DNA from: Aquisalimonas sp007126095
GTDB lineage: Bacteria > Pseudomonadota > Gammaproteobacteria > Nitrococcales > Aquisalimonadaceae
Length of the DNA: 64,000 bases
Direction of reading: 5' to 3'
Assembly (NCBI RefSeq): GCF_048323695.1
Contig: NZ_JBLWFT010000011.1
Location: forward strand, 50,339-114,338
A program made the translations under genes and the position numbers. Below are positions 8,770 through 17,187 of the stretch, piece after piece. Under the pieces are notes generated by a model. The model saw only the letters and a list, made by a program, of their open reading frames with translations. It had not been told where the DNA came from and ran no database searches. Numbering within the stretch: position 1 is the stretch's first letter; each line of letters begins with the position of its first letter.

Positions 8770-11700
8770 TTACCGTGTCATGTTCCCCGGAAGATCGAAG
8801 CGCGACAGATCGCCCCAGTGCAGGACCGGGCTTCGCCGCTGAGTGCGTATCTCCAGTTCGAACGGGCGGTGCTCGGCTGCGTTGTCGTCATGCAGATTCC
8901 ACTGCCCCACGAACTCGGAACCGCTTTCCCGCTCCAGACTGTCTGCCTCGACAAGCAGCCGGAACAGCGCCCAGTTACCGCGGAAACGCAGCTCGGCCGA
9001 CTCACCGGTGACACCGGATACCACGGCAAGCCGGGCGCCACGATGGTCGCCGTTCCCCGGCCACTCGAACGCGTGCCAGGACTCCGGCTCGTTGCGATAC
9101 CGCAGCTGGTGGCCATTGGCGTGCAGCCGCATGTCGGTGAGGTCGGGGTTCGACCCTGGCAATACCGTGTACGACAGATTCAAGTGCGGCTCATCGCCGA
9201 ACAGCGTCTCTGTGATGTCCTCCGCCTGGGTCAGGCTATACAGGAACCGGGAGGAGAACCCGAGCCCCTGCCCAAGCCACGTCCGGCCCTGCCAGCCTCC
9301 CCCGCTCCGACGCACGAACGCATCCAGATCATCTTCGACGAACGCCCAGAGCACGCCGTCACCGGGCCGGAAGAATGATTCGAAGTCGCCGGTGGCGACG
9401 TCCGAGCCCTCGCGACTCAGCGGGAACCGGTTCTGCAGATCACTGCGGTAACGCGCGACCACCTGCTGCTGCCACCGGTCCTCCAGGTGACTCCGGGACT
9501 GCGCCAGAACGCGACGCCATGTGCGCTCCAGGGGCATGATCAGGGCCGGTTGCATCGCCACCCGCACATCGTGGGACACGTCGGCCAGAATCCGCCCGGT
9601 TTCACGGTAGGCATCGTATACCCCGAGGCCGACCCCGTTACCGGCAATCACATTCGCCGCGTACTCGGCGCTATCCTCCCCGGGATCCGAGGCGACCGAG
9701 AGCACCTCGACCTCTTCCTGCAACGATTCCACGCCCGGGGCATAGCGACCCAGCGCCTCGGGCATGCCGTGATCCTCGTTCTCGCGCAGCAGACGCAGCA
9801 TCTCCATGCCGCGCATGTCGTGGCGGAACCGGCCCGTTGCTTCCATGCCTGCCGCATCGGCAGACACTTCCGCGAGCCCGGAGGGCCCATGGTTGGCGAC
9901 ATGCTGGTAAATGCCCTGGTACAGCGCAGCCAACGGACCATCGTCACGTGACAGACGGTCCAGCCGGGAGGCGACATCCCGCAACGATCCGAAGCCACTT
10001 GGCGCGACACTCTCGATGAAATCCAGCCACGCGCTGACGAAATCCTCGATGTAAAGCGCCTCGATGGACTCACGGATGTCGTCTCGGCGGGCACGGCTCA
10101 TCTCGCCGGCATCATCGCGGGCGGTCACCCAGTCGCGCTCGGCCTGGTCACTCAGGAGTTCGTCAATGCGCGCTTCGAAGAAGTCATCCCAGACCCCGCC
10201 CGCGAACGCCCCTGAGACCCGCTCGTCGGCGTCCCAGAACGCCCTGCTGCGGCCGTCGACCAGGTCATGCAGGCCCACCGGGTCGTGCCGGTTCCCCGCC
10301 TCCCCGAGAATGCGGTGGTAGAGGTCCCCCGCCCGGGTGCGCACGGCCAGGTCACGCCGTGCATCATCGACAAGGGCCTCGTCTGCCGCCATCCAGCCTT
10401 CGCCCGTCACTGCATCAAGCAAACCACCTTCGAGCGTGAGCACGAGGCTGTCCTCCAGCGCCCGCAGCTGTGACCGGCGCAGTTCGAAACCCCGGCTTGC
10501 CGCCCAGTAGACGGCCAGGCGTGGGCCGGCCAGGTCGGGGTCGAGCCGCTTGGGCTCCGAGGACATCATGAGATGGGCGGCGAGCGTGTCACGGTAGCGT
10601 TCCCTGACCGCTTCCCGGCCGCTGTCATCGAGCGTGCCCCAGCGGTCGTTGAGTCGGCCGATGCCGGCAACCAGCTCCGCAGTCGCGTCGTCGAGGATGA
10701 CGTCGACCACCATCCGCCGCATGAACGGCTCCAGGGTGGCGAGCTGCCGCTCCAGTGTCCCGGCGCGCAAGCGGTCCCGCCAGCGCGGTTCATCCCGCAG
10801 CGACCGCAGCTCCGCCCAGTGGCTGTGCAGCCCCGCCAGCGCCGCCATGACTTGGCGTTCGCTGGCCTGTTCATCCAGCATTACCTCACGCGCCTCCTCG
10901 ACCCGTTCGCGGCCGACCTCCGTCATGGCTGCATCGCGCTCCGCGGCCACGGCGAACAGACCGAGAGCGCCTGCGACCACCGCACCGCAGGCACAGAGCG
11001 TGGCCCCCTTGAGGCTGCGCTGGGTCAGAAGACGGCGCCGGTCAGGGCGAACCAGATTGGCAAGCGGCAGCACGGCATCGGTGAGCAGCCCCTTGATGAA
11101 ATACGCGCGGGTATCGTTGTCGGCCCGTTCAACGGTCTCGTCGGCATCCTCCATGAAGGCGGATTGCAGGCGCCCGTGGATTCGGCGCAACGGGGCTCCA
11201 CCCTGGGTGCCGCTGGTGAGGTATACGCCCTCGAAGTGCGGGACCTCGCGGTACGGATCCTCGCGCACCAGGAGGTCCAGCAGTTCGCCGAGCGGGGCGC
11301 AGGCGGACCGGAACTGAGCCGGGAACCCGAAGGTGTCGATCCGGCGCGCCAGATTCCGTTGCATCGACACCTTGCGAAGGCGCAGCGCACATAACCGCCT
11401 GTGCAGAGCGCCAAGCACGGCGCCGACCGCAGACTGGCGATCCGCGCTCTCGCCCGGTGCGTGCGAGAGAGACACGCCCCAGGCCTGAGCGCGCTCCTCC
11501 TCGGACAGATCCTCGAAGAAGGGCTCAAAGCCCTCGATGCGGTCCGCCTGCGTCAGGACCAGATACACGGGGAAACGCACCCGCAGCGACCGGGTCAACT
11601 CATCCAGCCGATCCCGCATGATGGTCGCATGCCGCCGGATCCCGTCGCCGTCGGCAGTCAGCAGATCGGGCAGCGGCAGCGTCAGCAACACCCCGTTGAT

Positions 11701-12318
11701 CGGCCTCCTGGGGCGGTGCTGGCGCAGCAGATCGAGAAAGGCAAACCACTCCGGGCGATCATCCGGCTCCGAAGTGTAACGGCCGGCGGTATCCAGAAAG
11801 ATCGCCTGATCGGACAACCACCAGTCACAGTTGCGCGTCCCGCCGAACCCGCGCTGGCGCAGGGCCTCCTGGTCGTCGTAGGGGAAATGCAGGCCGGACT
11901 CCCGGATCAGCGTGCTCTTGCCCGCCGCCGGTGGGCCGATGACCAGATACCATGGCAGCGTATACAGCCCTTTGGCCCAACCGGAGGTGCCGAGGCGGCT
12001 GGCTTTCAGTGCCTGAACACGCTCGTCCACCTGCCGGGACAACAGTTCGATGTCCGCTTCCTGCTGGGACGGTGCCTGCTCGCCCATGGCGTCGACCATG
12101 CGTCGCCCACGGCGGTGTTTGACCAGAGCAACGATGCCGGCGATGACCGCCCCGGTCACCAGGACGACAGCCACGATCACACCCCGCTCCACCAGGCCGG
12201 GGAATCCCGCATGGGGGAGGACGAACCACAGGAGCAGACCCGCGAGCACGAGCGCGATCAACACGCTGCCGGCCGCCGAGAGGAGAAACTTCTTCAGATT
12301 GCGTGCGATCCATGCCAT
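8770..12318 (-). CDS. tssM: T6SS membrane complex protein TssM (IcmF)
   Basis: 1182 aa, usual for TssM/IcmF. Two N-terminal membrane segments (about residues 12-35 and 46-67) are followed by a cytoplasmic NTPase domain with Walker A GPPAAGKST at 128-136. A third membrane segment lies near 437-456, then a large periplasmic region. TssM bridges inner and outer membranes with TssL and TssJ. The intact Walker A suggests an ATP-binding variant. It follows tssL by 16 bp. Confidence 0.95.
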   Translation of the reverse strand: MAWIARNLKKFLLSAAGSVLIALVLAGLLLWFVLPHAGFPGLVERGVIVAVVLVTGAVIAGIVALVKHRRGRRMVDAMGEQAPSQQEADIELLSRQVDERVQALKASRLGTSGWAKGLYTLPWYLVIGPPAAGKSTLIRESGLHFPYDDQEALRQRGFGGTRNCDWWLSDQAIFLDTAGRYTSEPDDRPEWFAFLDLLRQHRPRRPINGVLLTLPLPDLLTADGDGIRRHATIMRDRLDELTRSLRVRFPVYLVLTQADRIEGFEPFFEDLSEEERAQAWGVSLSHAPGESADRQSAVGAVLGALHRRLCALRLRKVSMQRNLARRIDTFGFPAQFRSACAPLGELLDLLVREDPYREVPHFEGVYLTSGTQGGAPLRRIHGRLQSAFMEDADETVERADNDTRAYFIKGLLTDAVLPLANLVRPDRRRLLTQRSLKGATLCACGAVVAGALGLFAVAAERDAAMTEVGRERVEEAREVMLDEQASERQVMAALAGLHSHWAELRSLRDEPRWRDRLRAGTLERQLATLEPFMRRMVVDVILDDATAELVAGIGRLNDRWGTLDDSGREAVRERYRDTLAAHLMMSSEPKRLDPDLAGPRLAVYWAASRGFELRRSQLRALEDSLVLTLEGGLLDAVTGEGWMAADEALVDDARRDLAVRTRAGDLYHRILGEAGNRHDPVGLHDLVDGRSRAFWDADERVSGAFAGGVWDDFFEARIDELLSDQAERDWVTARDDAGEMSRARRDDIRESIEALYIEDFVSAWLDFIESVAPSGFGSLRDVASRLDRLSRDDGPLAALYQGIYQHVANHGPSGLAEVSADAAGMEATGRFRHDMRGMEMLRLLRENEDHGMPEALGRYAPGVESLQEEVEVLSVASDPGEDSAEYAANVIAGNGVGLGVYDAYRETGRILADVSHDVRVAMQPALIMPLERTWRRVLAQSRSHLEDRWQQQVVARYRSDLQNRFPLSREGSDVATGDFESFFRPGDGVLWAFVEDDLDAFVRRSGGGWQGRTWLGQGLGFSSRFLYSLTQAEDITETLFGDEPHLNLSYTVLPGSNPDLTDMRLHANGHQLRYRNEPESWHAFEWPGNGDHRGARLAVVSGVTGESAELRFRGNWALFRLLVEADSLERESGSEFVGQWNLHDDNAAEHRPFELEIRTQRRSPVLHWGDLSRFDLPGNMTR

Positions 12319-12334
12319 GACGTTTCACCGGCGC

Positions 12335-13054
12335 TCAGCCGTCCTCCCCGCGCCCGAAGAGTTCAATGTGCGTTTCGCGGATGTCCTGTGCCGCCGCCTC
12401 CACTTCACTGGCCGTGGCACCCAGGTAGTAGAGATGGCTCAGCCCGACTGCCGCCACGGTCGCCACGGCGATGGCCCAGTACGGCACCCGTGCGCCCGCC
12501 CGCCCCACTTTCTGGGTGAACGTGAGCCGTTCCGGGGACAGGCGGGGATCCGGTTGCCCACGGACGTCTTCGATCTGTGCGTGCAGATCCATCTGCAGCA
12601 CCATCAGCCGTTCCGGCTCCTGAAACGCGTAGGCGCCCTCGAAACCAAGGTGCAGACACGCGCAGTAGACCTCGATGAGAGCAATGTTGCGCTCGGGCTC
12701 GCGCCGTAGTTCGCCCAACCGGTCGAAGAACTTCTGCCCGGCCGTCTGCTCGCCGAACAGTTCCAGCTGCAGGGGGTGAGCCATCCATTCGGCGCGCCCG
12801 TCCCACTCCGAGGCGATCACCGCCTCATCGACATATGCCACCACCGCGAAACGCGCAGACTCGACATCCGCGAGCGCAAGCCTGTTTTCGAGCCCGCAGC
12901 GGTCAAGGCCATGGAGTGCCTCCACCACGGACGCACGAAAGGCATCAAACGGGCCGGCCCGATCCGGCCGCGTGCGCAGCGGCGCCACCATGGCGAACAC
13001 GTCGCTGGCCGCGTCGAGCAGCGGATTCACCGCGTCCCGATCCTGCTGGTTCAT
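12335..13054 (-). CDS. tssL: T6SS membrane complex protein TssL (DotU)
   Basis: 239 aa, DotU family, with FAVVAYVDEAVIASEWDG and HPLQLELFGEQTAGQKFFDRL as signatures. One C-terminal membrane anchor is visible near residues 186-208 (PYWAIAVATVAAVGLSHLYYL). There is no peptidoglycan-binding extension, so another protein must supply wall anchoring if it is needed. The ATG at 13054 is preceded by GGAGAGG at five bases. It sits between tssK and tssM. Confidence 0.93.
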   Translation of the reverse strand: MNQQDRDAVNPLLDAASDVFAMVAPLRTRPDRAGPFDAFRASVVEALHGLDRCGLENRLALADVESARFAVVAYVDEAVIASEWDGRAEWMAHPLQLELFGEQTAGQKFFDRLGELRREPERNIALIEVYCACLHLGFEGAYAFQEPERLMVLQMDLHAQIEDVRGQPDPRLSPERLTFTQKVGRAGARVPYWAIAVATVAAVGLSHLYYLGATASEVEAAAQDIRETHIELFGRGEDG

Positions 13055-13071
13055 GGTCACCTCTCCGTGGT

Positions 13072-14424
13072 CTAGCCTTCGTGCACCGACACCATCTCGA
13101 CCCGCGCATCACGAAACGCTGCGGGCATGTAAAGTGCGAGGGAACCGGCCTCCCTGGCCCGCCCCCAGAACTCGCCGGATTTATCCAGGCGGAAATACTC
13201 GTACCCGGTCTTCACCGGCAGCCGGTTGGGGGGGCGCTGAACGTGGATCAGTTGCACGCCCGGCAATGCGGACGCAACGATGCGCTCCAACTCCGCCCGC
13301 GCCCCGACCTTGACCTGACGTGGCAGATCGTCGATCCAGGTCATGGAGGTGGCGGCGTCAAAGCGCACCGCCAGGAACAGCGTCTGCTCGTCAAGCAGGC
13401 GGGACTCCACGCCTTCGACCTGAAGAATGGACTCGGACTCCCGCACCAGCTGGATCGACGCCAGGTGCTGCGGCAGCGCCGTGCCGATGAGGTCGTCCAC
13501 TGCACGATCCAGCGCCTGCATCACGGCGTGCAGGTCACCATGGTCGTACACGGGCGGCTCGGGCACGGCGTTATCATCATCCATATCGGAGAAGATGCGC
13601 AGCCCCGCGACCAGGCGGGACAGTACGTCGTACGCCTGCGAAGGGTGGCTCCCGGGGTTCGCCCGTAGCGACCGCAGCGCCGCCGCGGCCGGCTCCAGGG
13701 TCTGCAGAAGCAGAAGACTGGCCACCTCACTGGGCCCGAACTCCTGCACACGCCCGGCCGACGCCTGCTGACGGCGCACCACGGACACGCGGGCCGAGAC
13801 GCGCTCGAGATTCCGCTCGACGAGATCCATGAGCGCCGGCGCCGCACCAATACGGCAGACCGTGGGCACGAACCGCGCCGACAGTCGAAAGGCCCTGTCG
13901 TCCAGGCGCTCCACTTCGGCAATCTTCACGCTGACCGCCCCCGACTCCGGTGGCTCGCCCGCGCGCAGACTGGCATTGGGGCTGCCAAGCATGACCTCGC
14001 GGCTGCGTTCGCCGTCGTGGGCATCCGCCATGTCCACGAACCGCGGCCGCCACCCTGCACCCGTACCCGCTGACGCATACCCGGGCAGGTCCTGGGCCTG
14101 GTCGTTGGCGGGCATTGCCAGATGGATATCGCCGCCACGCGCGGGGAGTCCCGTCAGGTCCGCTTCGACCGCACCGTCGACGCGCTCGTCCAGCACGATC
14201 AGGCGGCCGTCCGGGAGGACGGCTTCACAGTACGTCAGTCGACACGTTCCCAGTGCCAGCGCCTCGGAATCGATAACCAGCGTCAGCAGGCCCCACAGGT
14301 GCGGGGAGACGGCCGAGGCGCGCAACACCTGGGCCGCCTCGTTGTACCGGTCCCACGCCTGGAAGTGCTGCTGCCCGAGTAGTACGCCCTCGGCCCACAG
14401 GGGCCTATCCGCTCTGCGCTCCAT
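13072..14424 (-). CDS. tssK: T6SS baseplate-membrane connector TssK
   Basis: 450 aa, VasE/ImpJ family. The start MERRADRPLWAEGVLLGQQH followed by FQAWDRY matches the conserved TssK N-terminal motif (WSEGMFLRPQHFQ...DRY). TssK links the baseplate to TssL-TssM. The ATG at 14424 shares a base with the tssJ stop (TGATG), which fixes the start; the frame is open to 14433 only through GTG codons. Intact. Confidence 0.93.
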   Translation of the reverse strand: MERRADRPLWAEGVLLGQQHFQAWDRYNEAAQVLRASAVSPHLWGLLTLVIDSEALALGTCRLTYCEAVLPDGRLIVLDERVDGAVEADLTGLPARGGDIHLAMPANDQAQDLPGYASAGTGAGWRPRFVDMADAHDGERSREVMLGSPNASLRAGEPPESGAVSVKIAEVERLDDRAFRLSARFVPTVCRIGAAPALMDLVERNLERVSARVSVVRRQQASAGRVQEFGPSEVASLLLLQTLEPAAAALRSLRANPGSHPSQAYDVLSRLVAGLRIFSDMDDDNAVPEPPVYDHGDLHAVMQALDRAVDDLIGTALPQHLASIQLVRESESILQVEGVESRLLDEQTLFLAVRFDAATSMTWIDDLPRQVKVGARAELERIVASALPGVQLIHVQRPPNRLPVKTGYEYFRLDKSGEFWGRAREAGSLALYMPAAFRDARVEMVSVHEG

Positions 14425-14981
14425 CACCGCCACCCCCCGCGTCCGCGCGGCTGGTTCCTTTGTGGGGTCGGGCGATCTTCCACAAAGCGCATGTGTACGG
14501 CGTCCGCGTCATCCCCTTCCAGCAGCGCATTGCCCGAGAGGCCGAGCCGCAGCCCGGAGGAACCGCGGAGGCCGAAAAAATCCCCGGGCAGCGCCTCAAT
14601 GACCCGCCAACGATCGCTGTCCGGCCGGCGATAGAGCACGGCCACGGCGGCGTGGGTCGCGTCTTCTTCCATGTCCACGGTGACGTTCTTCTGCTCATCG
14701 GGGCGAACCACGTATTCCTCGCGCGCCAGCATGGCGTCACCGAGGGCGTCTTCGTCGCCGGCGAGCAGATCGTCGAAGTCCGCTTCAAGGAAAGGGGTGT
14801 CATCATCGAGCTGGTACAGCCGTACAACCACCGACAGCGGATCACCGGAGGGCGCCGGATTGATCTCCGGGGTTGCCGCCATGGAGAGGTCCACCCGCGG
14901 GGAGCAGCCCGCCAGCGCGACCAGCAGCACCACCGTGGCGACCACCAAGGGCATGCGACCGGGAAAGGAGGAGGTCATCAT
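14424..14981 (-). CDS. tssJ: T6SS outer-membrane lipoprotein TssJ
   Basis: 185 aa. It has a lipoprotein signal peptide with a lipobox LAGC (Cys at about residue 26), then a TssJ/SciN beta-sandwich domain: SVVVRLYQLDDDTPFLEADF is the diagnostic L1 region that contacts TssM. The ATG at 14981 overlaps the upstream stop (ATGA). The frame is open further upstream, but the extension would place the signal peptide internally and is rejected. Confidence 0.92.
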   Translation of the reverse strand: MMTSSFPGRMPLVVATVVLLVALAGCSPRVDLSMAATPEINPAPSGDPLSVVVRLYQLDDDTPFLEADFDDLLAGDEDALGDAMLAREEYVVRPDEQKNVTVDMEEDATHAAVAVLYRRPDSDRWRVIEALPGDFFGLRGSSGLRLGLSGNALLEGDDADAVHMRFVEDRPTPQRNQPRGRGGWR

Positions 14982-15559
14982 TGCTGCGCATCCCCTGCCT
15001 GCGCCATGTCTGTTTGCGGTGCGGACGGGCCAACCGGACCGGACTGCCGGGGGGCCTGCGTTACCGATGCAAGTGTCGCCGCCGTGGGACGGTGTCGCAG
15101 GTAGGACCAGACGTACACTGGCACGGCGATTTCGAGTAGCTGCCGCGCCTTGGCCGGACGGCGGAACCAGGCCACAAGACCGCGCCAACGGCCTCTCAGA
15201 CGCCGGCCGGCAGGCCACCGTCTGGCCGCAGCGGGCAGGCGCCCTTGCACGGCCGCGTCGCTGGCGTCATCCAGCGCCATGACCATGGCGGCGTGGTCCC
15301 GTGCGAGCAGTTGCAGAAACGCGCGCAGGCGTTCGGCCCCGTCCGGGGACGCGGCGAGCCATTCGTGAAAGGTCTCTTGCGGGGAATTGGCGTCGAGAAG
15401 CTCAGGACATTCGGCAAACACCTGCCGCAGCGGCAGACCGAATTCCTCAGCGAACTGCTTCTTACTGTGCACGAGTTGTGCGAGGCCGATCGCGAGCTCA
15501 CGCTCGACGTCGCCCACGGGCGACTCGCTCGCCCCGGCATCCATGCGACCCTGCTCCAT
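14978..15559 (-). CDS. Hypothetical protein leading the T6SS operon
   Basis: 193 aa, family not recognised. It is mostly helical and charged, with a conserved-looking stretch HSKKQFAEEFGLPLRQVFAE, a basic segment near residues 120-145, and one short hydrophobic stretch (LLEIAVPVYVWSYL) near residue 150. It is the first gene of the operon and overlaps tssJ by ATGA, so co-expression with the secretion genes is near certain, though its role is not. The ATG at 15559 has AGGGAG ten bases upstream. The frame is open to 15739, but that start would run towards the SoxR box and through poor coding sequence. A T6SS accessory or regulator is the best guess. Confidence 0.6.
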   Translation of the reverse strand: MEQGRMDAGASESPVGDVERELAIGLAQLVHSKKQFAEEFGLPLRQVFAECPELLDANSPQETFHEWLAASPDGAERLRAFLQLLARDHAAMVMALDDASDAAVQGRLPAAARRWPAGRRLRGRWRGLVAWFRRPAKARQLLEIAVPVYVWSYLRHRPTAATLASVTQAPRQSGPVGPSAPQTDMAQAGDAQQ

Positions 15560-15750
15560 GGTCAGGCAGCTCCCTTGCTTGGCTACACCATCCCTTGTCC
15601 GCCGCGTCCTGCAGCGGGGCTCCGCGCGCTTCCAGCGCTTCGGGACACCCACCTGTTCCCGATCAAGCCGAGTGAATACTGCCTGCTTTCCCGAACCCTT
15701 TGCAACCCTGCGTGTCGTTGTCCGGCGTCGCCACAACAATCCGCTGGATA

Positions 15751-15768
15751 CCTCAACTTTACTTCAGG
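15751..15768. promoter_or_regulatory. Candidate SoxR operator
   Basis: CCTCAACTTTACTTCAGG matches the Escherichia coli soxS operator CCTCAAGTTAACTTGAGG at 15 of 18 positions. It lies 54 bp upstream of soxR and 192 bp upstream of the divergent T6SS operon. No clean 19-bp-spaced -35/-10 pair is obvious on either strand, so which promoter it serves cannot be decided from sequence. Confidence 0.7.
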
Positions 15769-15821
15769 CCAGACCCATGGTTCGATCACCGTCTCGACAG
15801 CCACTGAACGGAGAGCAGTCC

Positions 15822-16292
15822 ATGCCGGCCGAACCATCCTCTCGCGGACACAACAGGGACGTACTCAGCGTTGGCCAGGTCGCCAGGCGCAGCGGTGTCG
15901 CCGTCTCCGCACTGCACTTCTACGAGACCAAGGGACTGATTTCGAGCTGGCGAAACAGCGGCGGCCAGCGGCGCTTCCCGCGGAGCGTGCTTCGGCGCGT
16001 GGCCGTCATCAAGGCCGCACAGCGGATCGGCATCCCGTTATCGGAGATCGCAGACGCATTGGCCGCCCTGCCCGACGGCCGTTCACCCACGGCCGCCGAC
16101 TGGCAGAGGCTCTCGGATCAATGGCGGGCGAATCTCGATGAACGCATCGACAAGCTGGTCAAGCTGCGGGATCACCTGGACGGCTGCATCGGCTGCGGCT
16201 GCCTCTCACTGGAGAGCTGCCCGCTGCGCAACCCGGAGGACATCGCCGCCAACGCGGGCCCTGGCGCGCGGCTGTTCGACCAGACCGACTGA
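15822..16292 (+). CDS. soxR: Redox-sensitive transcriptional activator SoxR
   Basis: 156 aa, MerR family. The N-terminal winged helix (LSVGQVARRSGVAVSALHFY) is followed by a dimerisation helix and the [2Fe-2S] cluster motif CIGCGCLSLESC (C-x2-C-x-C-x5-C) that defines SoxR. In non-enteric bacteria SoxR usually senses redox-cycling compounds and controls a few efflux or modification genes directly. No soxS is present. The ATG at 15822 has GGAGAGCAG upstream. Divergent from the T6SS operon with a SoxR box between them. Confidence 0.95.
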   Translation: MPAEPSSRGHNRDVLSVGQVARRSGVAVSALHFYETKGLISSWRNSGGQRRFPRSVLRRVAVIKAAQRIGIPLSEIADALAALPDGRSPTAADWQRLSDQWRANLDERIDKLVKLRDHLDGCIGCGCLSLESCPLRNPEDIAANAGPGARLFDQTD

Positions 16293-16350
16293 AGAACGCG
16301 GGAGCGGTCACCAGCCACACGGCATTACGGGCCGCAGCCATTACGACTAA

Positions 16351-16360
16351 GGGGATCCCC
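16351..16360. promoter_or_regulatory. GGGGATCCCC palindrome upstream of fixK-like gene
   Basis: This is the core of a 16-bp perfect palindrome (TAAGGGGATCCCCTTA, 16348-16363). Exactly 25 bp downstream is TATACT (16386-16391), a good -10, with no -35 hexamer, so the palindrome sits near -42 where class II activators bind. The same 10-mer with the same 25-bp spacing occurs at 40049 and 48752. Proposed as the FixJ-type operator by context only. Confidence 0.65.
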
Positions 16361-16385
16361 TTACTCCACACACATCCGCCACATC

Positions 16386-16391
16386 TATACT
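16386..16391 (+). promoter_or_regulatory. -10 element (TATACT) of the fixK-like gene
   Basis: TATACT matches the sigma70 -10 consensus at five of six positions. It is 62 bp upstream of the ATG at 16454. The -35 position has no recognisable hexamer, consistent with activator-dependent transcription from the palindrome upstream. Confidence 0.5.
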
Positions 16392-16453
16392 TTTCCCAGC
16401 CGTCCTTTCTGAGGATGCGGCAGTTGTGATCCTGTCTCCCGAAGGAGAGGCTG

Positions 16454-17185
16454 ATGCGCGCACACCGGATACCACTTGACGGACTCTCGCTTGAATCGCG
16501 GCACTTCCCGGCACAAGCCGCCACCCGGACGCCATACCACCATCCCGGACGCCTCCTGTCCAAGGGCGAGTACCTGTACCACGCCGACGACATCCTCAGG
16601 ACCCCGCAGATCGTGACATCCGGTGCATTGAAAGGCTTCAGCATCGATCCGGACGGAAATGAGTGTGTGCTGCGGCTGTATTCCGAAGGTGATCTGATTG
16701 GTCTCGAGGCGCTCGCCCGACGACCGGCATTGATGTCGGTCATCGCCCTGAGCACAGTCCGGGTGTCGACGCTCAGCGAACACGCCGCCAGCATCACGGA
16801 AAGCGGCACTCAACCAGGGACGGACGCCCTGCTCACCTGCGTCTACCAGGAGCTGCGGCAGGCCACCCGGATCCTGGAGATGAACCGAGGCCCCACCGAG
16901 GCCAGGCTCGCGCGATTCCTTCTCCAGTACGGTGACAAGCAGGCGCTGCGCGGATGCAAGCGCCACGAGTTCCTGCTCCCGTTCGGCCGGCGCGATCTCG
17001 CCCATTACCTGGGGCTTGCCACGGAGACCCTGTCGCGGGTCTTCGCACGCCTCCAGAAACGGCGAATCCTGGATGTGGACAGTCATCATATCGTCGTCCT
17101 CGACCTTGACGCTCTGAGACGAGTCGCGTCCGAGAGCACGTTCACGACGGCGGCAACCGTGGAACGCCACGCATCAGGGGAGTGA
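16454..17185 (+). CDS. CRP/FNR-family regulator, FixK-type
   Basis: 243 aa. An N-terminal cyclic-nucleotide-fold sensor (about 30-125) is followed by a dimer helix and a winged helix with recognition motif ETLSR (E191, S194, R195). This equals the E-x2-S-R set by which FNR reads TTGA half-sites. None of the N-terminal cysteines that bind the FNR iron-sulfur cluster is present, so it is FixK/Dnr-like and probably not a direct oxygen sensor. The start has AGGAG upstream. It is followed in an operon by phaB. FixK-type boxes at seven places in the window make it the obvious regulator. Confidence 0.85.
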   Translation: MRAHRIPLDGLSLESRHFPAQAATRTPYHHPGRLLSKGEYLYHADDILRTPQIVTSGALKGFSIDPDGNECVLRLYSEGDLIGLEALARRPALMSVIALSTVRVSTLSEHAASITESGTQPGTDALLTCVYQELRQATRILEMNRGPTEARLARFLLQYGDKQALRGCKRHEFLLPFGRRDLAHYLGLATETLSRVFARLQKRRILDVDSHHIVVLDLDALRRVASESTFTTAATVERHASGE

Positions 17186-17187
17186 TC

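Noticed and set aside
14982..15218. Longer start for tssJ
   Set aside because: It would bury the lipoprotein signal peptide inside the protein.
15560..15739. Longer start for the first T6SS operon gene
   Set aside because: The extension is Arg-rich with no plausible domain and runs up to the SoxR box region; ATG 15559 has a ribosome-binding site.
16454..17185. Assignment of the CRP/FNR regulator as true FNR/ANR
   Set aside because: The N-terminal cysteines needed for the oxygen-labile cluster are absent.
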